From Janthinobacterium sp. TND4EL3 (lineage in GTDB: Bacteria > Pseudomonadota > Gammaproteobacteria > Burkholderiales > Burkholderiaceae_D): DNA of 64,000 nucleotides. The position numbers and the translations under genes are program-made. The stretch is taken from positions 124,001 to 188,000 of the forward strand of contig NZ_FTMV01000013.1 in NCBI RefSeq assembly GCF_900156175.1, read 5' to 3'. A model generated the notes under the pieces. That model made no database searches, was not told the DNA's origin, and was given only the letters and a program-made list of their open reading frames with translations. Of this stretch, positions 57,808-64,000 are shown one piece after another. Positions within the stretch are counted from its first letter, which is position 1. Every line of letters begins with the position of its first letter.

Positions 57808-60048
57808 TTAGAACGCCGTGCGCACGGCCAGGCTGATATTGCGCGGTTCGCCCCAGAACACGCCGTCGAAGAAGCCCACGTTGCGGTAGTACTTTTTATC
57901 GAGCAAGTTATTCACGTTCAGCTGCACGCTGGCGTGGCCGCTGAGCGCATAGCTGGCCATGGCGTTGACCAGCGCGTAGCCGGCCTGCGGGATATTCGTG
58001 ATCTCGCCCGATGGCGGGCGGCCGTACCACGATGCGCTGTAGGTGGCGCTTTGCGCCGTCATGCTGGCACCCGCCTTCAGGCCGGCCAGGCGGCCGTCGA
58101 AGCGGTAGCTGGTGGCCAGGCGCAGCAAATGGCGCGGCTGCGTGGTGGCGGCGCGGCGGCCATCGGCCTCGGCCGCGTGCAGATAGGTATAGCCGCCGCT
58201 CGCTTCCCAGGCGGGAGTCAACTGGCCGGAAACGTCGAATTCCACGCCCTTGGCTGTCACGCCCGTGCCATTGGCCACCATGGCCTGGCCGCCGTCGGGC
58301 AGCAAAAAGCCGGGCGGCACGCTGCGGTCCAGCTCTGCCATGTTCTTTTTCTTCGTGTGGAACAGGGCGGCAGACGCGTTCAGCTTGCCTTCATAAAATT
58401 CGCCCTTGACGCCCAGTTCCGCGTTGTCGCCCGTTTCCGGCGCCAGGAACCGGTTGTTGCGGTCCTTGCTCGATTGCGGGTTGAACAGCTGCGTGAAGCT
58501 GGCGTAGGCCGAATACTGCTTGTTGACGTCGAACACGGCGCCCACATAGGGCGTGACTTCATTGCGCGTTTCCACGAAGTCGCCGCTGCCCGTGTACACG
58601 CCTTGCGTGTTGTAGCTGCGCGTATCCGAGCGGTAAGTGCTGCTGCGCGCGCCGATGATCAGGTGCAGCGGGTCGGCCAGGCTCAATCGCGTGGCCACAT
58701 AGCCGCCCGCCAGGCGCGTGACGGTTTCCGTGTGCGAGCCGTCCGGGTGGAACACGGGGCGGGGAATGTTGCCCGTCCAGTTGCGGTAGTCGGGGACGAA
58801 GTCCGGGTAGTTGATTTCCGCTTCGCCGCCCAGCGAGCGGGCGCGCTGGTTGTCGCCGTTCCAGCCGATGATGGCAGTGTGCTTGCGCCCCAGCAAGGTG
58901 AATGGGCCGCTGGCGTAGACGTCGAAATTGTCGCCCGTGGTCTTGCCCGGTCCATAGGCGCCCGTCCACAGGAACATGCCTTCGCCCGTGGCCGGATCGG
59001 GCTTGCCGCCGCCCGCGTAGGCGACGGTGGTGCGGTTCGTGCTTTCCGTGCGCGCATAGCCCAGGTGCAGATTCCAGTTGCCGGGCAGGCGCTGGTCCAG
59101 CGACGTGAAGATGGTGTGCTGCTTGTTGGCCCAGGTGCTCCATGGCGTCGTGAGGCTGGTGTTGCGCGGCAAGTTCGCCAGGCTGCCATCCGCATTCCAG
59201 TAGGGCACGGCGCCCCAGGTGGCGCCCGTCGGCTGGTTGTCCTGGAAGTCGACGCCGGCCGTCAGCAGGCTGCCGGGACGCACGTCCGCCTCGACGATGA
59301 GCATGCCCACTGTCTTGCGCTCGTGATACATGTCCAGGTAGGAATCGCGTTTTTGCCACGCCAGGGCCGTGCGCGCGCGCACGCTGGCGTCCGCGTTCAG
59401 CGGCGTGGACAGATCGGCTTCGAAGCGCTGGTCATCCCAGCGGCCCATGATGAGACCGGCGCTGGCCTGGAATTCTTTCGTGGGCCGCTTGCGTACCATG
59501 TTGATGGTGGCCGACGGGTCGCCCTTGCCGCCCATCAAGCCCGTGGCGCCGCGCACGACCTCGATGCGGTCGTACAATATCGTGTCTTGCAGCGGGGCAT
59601 TGCCGCCGCGCGCCATGCCGTCGATCTGGATATTGTTGATGCCGAAGCCGCGCGCATAGAACCGCGTGCGCTCCGTGTCGTTCTGGCCCACCTGGATGCC
59701 GGTCGTTTGCGCCAGTGCCTGGTCCAGGCGCACGGCGCCCAGGTCGTCGAGCAGCTGGCGCGTGATGACGCTGACCGATTGCGGCGTTTCGCGCAAGGTC
59801 AGTTCCATGCGCGTGGCGCTGCGCGCTTCGCCGGCCGTGTACGACTGCGTGCCTTCCGTGCCGGCCGTCGACTGGCCCAGCACGGTGACGGCGGGCATGG
59901 TGACGGGCGTGTCGCCGGGTAGGGCATCGGCCGCCTGTGCCGGCAAGACCATGGCGGCGGCCAGGCTGAACAGGGCGAGGCGCAAGCGCTGCGGCAGGGG
60001 GTGCAAGGCGGGATGGGGGGCGGGGCGAAGTTCTATAGTTGATTGCAT
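57808..60048 (-). CDS. TonB-dependent siderophore receptor
   Basis: 746 residues from ATG 60048, with AGGA five bases upstream. Signal peptide (LALFSLAAAMVLPAQA), a TonB box-like PAVTVLG, the plug (LRETPQSVSVITRQLLDDLG, FYARGFGINNIQIDG, YDRIEVVRGATGLMGG), then a 22-strand barrel ending in RTAF. This is the ferric siderophore class of outer-membrane receptor (hydroxamate or catecholate, not resolved). A Fur box overlaps its promoter. The reductase-like gene at the right edge may act on the imported complex. Confidence 0.94.
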   Translation of the reverse strand: MQSTIELRPAPHPALHPLPQRLRLALFSLAAAMVLPAQAADALPGDTPVTMPAVTVLGQSTAGTEGTQSYTAGEARSATRMELTLRETPQSVSVITRQLLDDLGAVRLDQALAQTTGIQVGQNDTERTRFYARGFGINNIQIDGMARGGNAPLQDTILYDRIEVVRGATGLMGGKGDPSATINMVRKRPTKEFQASAGLIMGRWDDQRFEADLSTPLNADASVRARTALAWQKRDSYLDMYHERKTVGMLIVEADVRPGSLLTAGVDFQDNQPTGATWGAVPYWNADGSLANLPRNTSLTTPWSTWANKQHTIFTSLDQRLPGNWNLHLGYARTESTNRTTVAYAGGGKPDPATGEGMFLWTGAYGPGKTTGDNFDVYASGPFTLLGRKHTAIIGWNGDNQRARSLGGEAEINYPDFVPDYRNWTGNIPRPVFHPDGSHTETVTRLAGGYVATRLSLADPLHLIIGARSSTYRSDTRSYNTQGVYTGSGDFVETRNEVTPYVGAVFDVNKQYSAYASFTQLFNPQSSKDRNNRFLAPETGDNAELGVKGEFYEGKLNASAALFHTKKKNMAELDRSVPPGFLLPDGGQAMVANGTGVTAKGVEFDVSGQLTPAWEASGGYTYLHAAEADGRRAATTQPRHLLRLATSYRFDGRLAGLKAGASMTAQSATYSASWYGRPPSGEITNIPQAGYALVNAMASYALSGHASVQLNVNNLLDKKYYRNVGFFDGVFWGEPRNISLAVRTAF

Positions 60049-60215
60049 CATATTCCTGGAGTATTTTTAGTCGTCGTTTTCCTATCTCGTCTGGCAAGTG
60101 GCGCAGTAGCTGGGGGGATGGCGTGAGGCTGGCCCGGGGTCTGGCTCGGATAGCAGTTCCACGGTGAGGCCCGGCGCGGATGGGCGTGGAAAAGACAATG
60201 CGCGGCATTCCTTTC

Positions 60216-60244
60216 ACCATATTGTGAATAAGAATCATTATCAA
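60216..60244 (-). promoter_or_regulatory. promoter of the siderophore receptor gene
   Basis: On the minus strand, TTGATA (60244-60239), 17-base spacer, TATGGT (60221-60216). The -35 and spacer overlap the Fur box, which fits repression by iron-loaded Fur. Confidence 0.7.
60224..60242. promoter_or_regulatory. Fur box
   Basis: GTGAATAAGAATCATTATC matches 15 of 19 bases of the GATAATGATAATCATTATC consensus. It lies between the receptor gene and the divergent gene at 60374 and could control either. Confidence 0.8.
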
Positions 60245-60373
60245 TATAAGGTGGATGTGACAAATAAGCAAGCGTGCGCACCAGAAGAGTGCATGCCGGC
60301 CAGACGGCGGCGCATAGGCGGAGCTTCTGCGATAATGCGGATGCTGAAAAATTTTCCTAATTGAAAGAAATGC

Positions 60374-61201
60374 ATGCGTACTTGGATAGCCTGTGCAGGA
60401 TGGTTGTGTGTCGTGTCGCTGGCCCAGGCCCAGGAACACGCGCCGACGCCGGCCGTTCCCGTGCCGCTGCACGGCGCCAGCACTCCGCCCGCTCCCGCGC
60501 CTGAGCCGCCGCCGGCCGCCGCCACGGCGTCCGCGGCGGAGGCTGCGCCGCAGACGGTGACGATCACGGCCAGCAGCGAGCAGAAGGCGCCGCGCGTGCG
60601 CTTCATGGCATACCGGGAAAGCTATCTGACGGCAAGGAAGGTGTGGCAAGTGTCAAGCGGCAACGTAGTGATGGCCTTGCGGCTGATTCCAGCCAAGCTG
60701 AGCGCTACCATCGACGACGTGCGCGTGGCCTTGCAGGGCACGGGCGCGCCGCTGCCTGTCAAGGTCTCGGAGGGCGGCGTGTTTGTCGTGCCCCTCAGCG
60801 ATGATATCGCCGCCCAGGATGGCAGCTTTTTCGTGAACAAGGGCAAGGGCGAGTTGACGGCGAACATCGTCATCCAGCCCGCCGTCGCGCGCGACGCGTG
60901 GAATGTCACGCGCATCGGCCAGGTCTTGCACGACGCCAGGCGGGCCGTGCGGGCCATCACGCCGTGGTACAAGCGGCCGTTCGCCAATGAAGTGCAGGCG
61001 CTGGCCTTTTGCGCGGCCGAGCGGGGCAGCGCGCTGCAGCTGGTCGAAGGCGAGCAGCTGATCGCCACCCTGCCCATGAACGAGCCGGCCGTCAACGACA
61101 TCAACCAGCCCGTGTTTTGCAAGATTTTCGACGGTGAAGATAAATACCCGGGACACTACCGCGTGGTCTTGCCCCAGCAGGCGACGGTGCTGCTGCTGTA
61201 G
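60374..61201 (+). CDS. secreted protein of unknown function, Fur-box neighbour
   Basis: 275 residues. A signal peptide (WIACAGWLCVVSLAQA) is followed by a Pro/Ala-rich linker (residues 22-65) and a folded part of about 200 residues with repeated beta-type patterns (VVMALRLIPAKLSATIDDVR, ELTANIVIQPAV, QVFCKIFDGEDKYPGHYR-like sequence near the end). Two cysteines (in LAFCAAE and VFCKIF) may bond. No family recognised. Divergent from the siderophore receptor and 130 bases from the Fur box. It is convergent with the hemerythrin gene. Confidence 0.72.
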   Translation: MRTWIACAGWLCVVSLAQAQEHAPTPAVPVPLHGASTPPAPAPEPPPAAATASAAEAAPQTVTITASSEQKAPRVRFMAYRESYLTARKVWQVSSGNVVMALRLIPAKLSATIDDVRVALQGTGAPLPVKVSEGGVFVVPLSDDIAAQDGSFFVNKGKGELTANIVIQPAVARDAWNVTRIGQVLHDARRAVRAITPWYKRPFANEVQALAFCAAERGSALQLVEGEQLIATLPMNEPAVNDINQPVFCKIFDGEDKYPGHYRVVLPQQATVLLL

Positions 61202-61203
61202 CG

Positions 61204-61602
61204 CTAGTCGGGCTGGCGCTGCACCAGTTCCAGCGCCGCCGCCAGGGCCAGGTCCATCGTGGCCTGGTGAAAGATCAGCCATTGCGGCAACAGCGACAGC
61301 GCATGGCGCCCCTGTTCCAGGTCGCCTTCATCGACGGCGGCCCAGGCATGGTGCAAGCCGCTGAGCACGCGCGCATGCTGCTCGCGGTGATTCGCCAGCG
61401 AAGGAAAGCCGATTTCCTCCATCAAATCCTCTTCCTCGCGGAAATCGCGCTCGACAGCCGCGATCAGGTCGCGGAATGCAGCACTGAAATGCTGGTCGCT
61501 CAATTTTCCCAGCCGCGCCAGTTCCAGAAACAGCGCCTCATGCGCCTCGTCGATGGCGGGCACGCCCAGCGCCATCTCATCTTTCCAATACGATACGCCC
61601 AT
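61204..61602 (-). CDS. bacteriohemerythrin-like protein with altered iron ligand
   Basis: 132 residues from ATG 61602, with GGGAGG upstream. Hemerythrins bind oxygen or sense it through two irons held by five His, one Glu and one Asp. Here H21 (IDEAH), E57, H72 and H76 (NHREQH), H112 (FHQATMD) and D117 are in place, but the ligand that is normally His in HFxxEE is Asp53 (codon GAT at 61444-61446). The fold is clear; di-iron binding may be altered. Role may be oxygen or NO sensing. Confidence 0.85.
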   Translation of the reverse strand: MGVSYWKDEMALGVPAIDEAHEALFLELARLGKLSDQHFSAAFRDLIAAVERDFREEEDLMEEIGFPSLANHREQHARVLSGLHHAWAAVDEGDLEQGRHALSLLPQWLIFHQATMDLALAAALELVQRQPD

Positions 61603-61786
61603 ACCTGACCTCCCCGTTAAACCCGTCCCGAAGCGAAGCGGGCTGTTCCAGTGTGGACGCAGCGCAGGTCGAAATCCATGATCTGGATCAAAAGTATGGC
61701 GAAGAGGGGAACAGGAAAGCCGCCGGCGTAGAGAACAATTTCCCACCCGCAACAAAGCGGTTTTTAAAGGTGAACACCACTAGCGA

Positions 61787-61887
61787 GCGCCGCTGAAAAA
61801 CACCGCTGGCAAGGCGTCTTTGACGCAGACAGTACGCTAGTACGGCAAGTCAAAGCAACGCAGCCAGCGACGTTTTCTCAGCCGCGC
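61787..61887. repeat. long imperfect palindromic element, copy B
   Basis: Nested arms: GCGCCGCTGA (61787-61796) with TCAGCCGCGC (61878-61887, one mismatch), CGCTGGC (61804-61810) with GCCAGCG (61863-61869), CTTTGAC (61818-61824) with GTCAAAG (61849-61855), and a centre GTAC-GCTA-GTAC (61832-61843). It can form a 101-base hairpin. It shares the plan of copy A at 52.4-52.6 kb. The right arm runs almost to the end of the next gene (61891). Confidence 0.75.
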
Positions 61888-61890
61888 GTA

Positions 61891-62046
61891 TTATTGCTTG
61901 GGCCAGTGGGCCCACATGCCCTGCGCATCCACATTCGGTACCTGCAACTGCTGCCCGGCCGACGTCTGCATCGTATCCCTCAGCACGAGGGGCACGAGCA
62001 TCAGCGCCGACAAGGCCAGACAGAGCAGCACTTTGAGCGTCAACAT
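61891..62046 (-). CDS. small secreted or membrane-anchored protein, unknown
   Basis: 51 residues from ATG 62046, with GGGAG seven bases upstream. A hydrophobic N-terminus (LTLKVLLCLALSALMLVPLV) serves as signal peptide or anchor; the rest (QTSAGQQLQVPNVDAQGMWA, ending HWPKQ) is short and polar. No family recognised. It may depend on or be shaped by the palindromic element at its 3' end. Confidence 0.55.
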   Translation of the reverse strand: MLTLKVLLCLALSALMLVPLVLRDTMQTSAGQQLQVPNVDAQGMWAHWPKQ

Positions 62047-62197
62047 GGTCGTCTCCCGGTGCGCCGGCGGCGGCGCGGGGATGCGGCGCCTGCCGGTCAC
62101 TCTCATACGTACTACCATGCTTGCAGTTTAGTTCATCTGATTGAAACTTCAACTAGTTGCTGTGATGCACTGCACCAGTTGCCGGCCGTGCTGCTCG

Positions 62198-62383
62198 CTA
62201 TTTGGCCTTGCGGCTGCGCCGGGGCTTGCCGGCGGCGGGCAGGAAGGAATCGAACCACACTTGCGTCAATTGCCGCGTATTTTTCGCCGCCTCGCGCTTG
62301 ACGGCGGCCGTCGCATGGCCGCGTGCCGTGTTGGCGATGCGGTTGGCGGCGCTCAGGTACATGCTCATCCAGGGGTTTTTCAT
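62198..62383 (-). CDS. small basic helical protein, possibly phasin-like
   Basis: 61 residues from ATG 62383, with GAGG seven bases upstream. NPWMSMYLSAANRIANTARG followed by ATAAVKREAAKNTRQLTQVW and a basic Pro/Lys end (KPRRSRKAK). The amphipathic helices recall short phasin-like proteins that coat polyhydroxyalkanoate granules, but the match is by feel only. Confidence 0.55.
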   Translation of the reverse strand: MKNPWMSMYLSAANRIANTARGHATAAVKREAAKNTRQLTQVWFDSFLPAAGKPRRSRKAK

Positions 62384-62509
62384 GGGAGACCTCGCAGACA
62401 GTGAGTGGGCAGGCGGTCTTGCCGCCATGCCCCTACTGTAGCCCGATGGCTGGCGCCGACCGTGCGGCGGCCCACACAAGCAGGCCGTGGCACGGGTGTC
62501 TGGCTTGCG

Positions 62510-64000
62510 TCAATACACATCGCGGCGGTAACGCCCGGCCGCGAGCAGGGCGTCGAGTCCGTCCTGGCCCAGTACTTCTTGCAGCACAGCATCGATTCCT
62601 GCCGCCATGCCGTGCAGGCTGCCGCACACGTAGACGATGGCCCCTTGCGCCAGCCAGTCGCGCAGTTCATTCGCGTTGGCGCGCAGGCGGTCCTGCACGT
62701 ATTCGCGCTGGCCGCCAGCGTTGCCATCGCGCGAGAACACGCGGTCCAGGCGCGCCAGGTGGCCGGCGTCCAGCCAGCCTTGCAACTCTGCGCCGCAGAC
62801 ACTGTCAAAAGCTTGCTGGCGCTCGCCGAACAGCAGCCAGTTGCGCGCCAGTCCCGCCCGCTGGCGCGCGCGCAGGTGGGCGCGCAGGCCGGCCAGGCCG
62901 GAACCGTTGCCGATGTAGATGCAGGGCACGTCGACCAGGGCGGGTGCGAACGCGGGATTGGCTTGCAGGCGCAGGCGGATGGGGCTGCCTGGTGGCGCGT
63001 AGCGCGTGAGCCAGCCGGAACAGATGCCGTAGCCCTCGTTTGCATCGCCCGCATGGCGTTCCTGGCGCACCAGCAATTGCAGTTCGCCATCGGAGGGCAG
63101 CGACGCGATCGAATAGCTGCGCGGCGCGTGCCGGGCATTGCTCCCGTCGCCCTCGCTGCCATCGCCGTTGCATGGAATGATTTCCGCCAGCGCGCCAGCT
63201 TGCCAGCTGGCATCCGCCGGACCGCTGAGGACGATTTCATGCAGTTCGCCGCCCTGGCTGCCCGGGTTGAGCAGCGTGCGGCGCACCAGGCGCCACGCGT
63301 CATAGGACGCGTCTTCCTGCACGCCGATGGCGTCGATGGCGCTGCCGCTGCAGCGGGCCAGCGCCTGCGACCAGGCGGCCAGGGCGGCGGGGTCGTGCCT
63401 GTCCACTTCGATCAGCGGGAATAAAGGCGTGGCGCCCAGCGCGCGCAACTGCCGCTCCAGCGCGTGGCCAAAGCAGCAGAAGGCGCTGTAATGGCGGTCG
63501 CCCAGGGCCAGCATGCCCACTTCGAGGCCGGCCAGCGGCGTGCCCGCCGTTTGCTGCAACAGGCGCGCGAAGCGGCGCGTGCCGTCCGGCGCCTCGCCTT
63601 CGCCAAAGGTGCTGGCGACGATCAGTGCCCGCTCGTACTGGCGTAATTGCGCTGGATCAAACTGCTCCAGCGACTGCACGTCGACGGCCACGCCCGCCTG
63701 TTGCAGGGCGCGCGCGCTTTCCAGGGCCAGGCGCTCGGCCTGTCCCGACTGGCTGGCGTAGGCCACCAGGGTCGGCAAGTGCGTGTCCGTCTTGCCCGGC
63801 ATGCCAGCGAGCAGCGCGCGCTGCGCCTGCACGGCCCGTTTTGCCTTGCGGCGGCCCAGGTACAGCATCCAGCCCGTGATGGCGAACAGGGGCAGGCCCA
63901 GGCTGGCCACGGTGACGATGATGCGGCCGGGCAAGCCGAAATACGTGCCCATGTGCAGCGGATAAATGATGTTGACGAGGCGCGAGCCCAGCGCCTGCTG
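62510..64000 (-). CDS. PepSY/flavodoxin/FNR-type reductase (partial, runs off the right edge)
   Basis: 497 residues seen; the frame stays open to the edge, so the N-terminal PepSY membrane helices are missing. The visible part begins with the last membrane segment (YPLHMGTYFGLPGRIIVTVA, LPLFAITGWMLYLG), then a flavodoxin-like domain (VAYASQSGQAERLALESARA, IVASTFGEGEAPDG) and an FNR-type domain (PRSYSIASL, EGYGICSGWLTRY, IYIGNGSGLAGLRAHLRAR, AIVYVCGSLHGMAAGIDAVL). It resembles sulfite-reductase alpha chains and ferric-chelate reductases. With the receptor at 57.8-60.0 kb, a ferric-siderophore reductase role is plausible but not shown. Confidence 0.85.
   Translation of the reverse strand, partial: QQALGSRLVNIIYPLHMGTYFGLPGRIIVTVASLGLPLFAITGWMLYLGRRKAKRAVQAQRALLAGMPGKTDTHLPTLVAYASQSGQAERLALESARALQQAGVAVDVQSLEQFDPAQLRQYERALIVASTFGEGEAPDGTRRFARLLQQTAGTPLAGLEVGMLALGDRHYSAFCCFGHALERQLRALGATPLFPLIEVDRHDPAALAAWSQALARCSGSAIDAIGVQEDASYDAWRLVRRTLLNPGSQGGELHEIVLSGPADASWQAGALAEIIPCNGDGSEGDGSNARHAPRSYSIASLPSDGELQLLVRQERHAGDANEGYGICSGWLTRYAPPGSPIRLRLQANPAFAPALVDVPCIYIGNGSGLAGLRAHLRARQRAGLARNWLLFGERQQAFDSVCGAELQGWLDAGHLARLDRVFSRDGNAGGQREYVQDRLRANANELRDWLAQGAIVYVCGSLHGMAAGIDAVLQEVLGQDGLDALLAAGRYRRDVY

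Larger units (their letters stand above)
60049..60373. other. intergenic region between the siderophore receptor and the divergent secreted-protein gene
   Basis: 325 bases. Holds the receptor promoter and Fur box (60216-60244); the leader of the receptor mRNA is about 160 bases, C-rich and A-rich by turns. The right part (60300-60373) presumably holds the promoter of the divergent gene. No gene seen. Confidence 0.6.

Overview
The window is about 64 kb of a high-GC betaproteobacterial chromosome. Gene families, gene order and codon use fit Oxalobacteraceae, most likely Janthinobacterium or a close relative; this is an inference from remembered protein signatures, not a database match. It reads as core chromosome: coding is dense on both strands and there is no insertion sequence, integrase, prophage or CRISPR array. 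Long open frames opposite almost every gene are a by-product of the GC-rich sequence and were ignored.

Layout. 0-16.6 kb is mixed housekeeping and signalling: the tail of an alpha/beta hydrolase, a NYN/OST-HTH RNA-metabolism protein, a hemolysin III homologue, a LysR regulator, a MORN-repeat secreted protein, two cyclic-di-GMP proteins (one with a GGAEF active site), a ChaA cation antiporter, an Ppx/GppA phosphatase, a histone-H1-like basic protein, FdhD and an OlsB-type acyltransferase. The phosphatase and the acyltransferase each have a well-formed Pho box, so they probably belong to one phosphate-starvation regulon. 16.5-23.5 kb is the least ordinary part: an 1835-residue protein joining two alpha/beta hydrolase domains, a caspase-like CHAT domain and a helical C-terminus, followed upstream by a small HTH protein and an ABC ATPase without a permease.

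23.7-32.3 kb holds ergothioneine synthesis (egtD-egtB), a chemoreceptor, leuA behind a leader peptide rich in CTA leucine codons, a barstar-type gene coupled to an unknown gene, a patatin lipoprotein and a HbpS/GlcG-like protein. 32.4-43.8 kb is core metabolism: carA-carB behind a nested hairpin leader, greA, yhbY, rlmE, ftsH, folP and glmM, then tRNA-Pro and tRNA-Arg.

44-53 kb holds a PEP-CTERM surface protein and a GbsR/MarR-like regulator divergent from the complete cytochrome bd set cydD-cydC-cydA-cydB-cydX. A long palindromic element lies between cydB and cydX; a second, related element lies at 61.8 kb. 53-64 kb has a chemoreceptor, small conserved proteins, a DUF1294 membrane protein, ogt, a nucleotidyltransferase, a Fur-boxed TonB-dependent siderophore receptor, a hemerythrin with one altered iron ligand and, running off the right edge, a PepSY/flavodoxin/FNR reductase that may reduce the imported ferric siderophore.

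Best candidates for something not yet described: the CHAT/double-hydrolase protein, the carA leader RNA, the apparently leaderless leuA attenuator peptide and the long palindromic repeat family.
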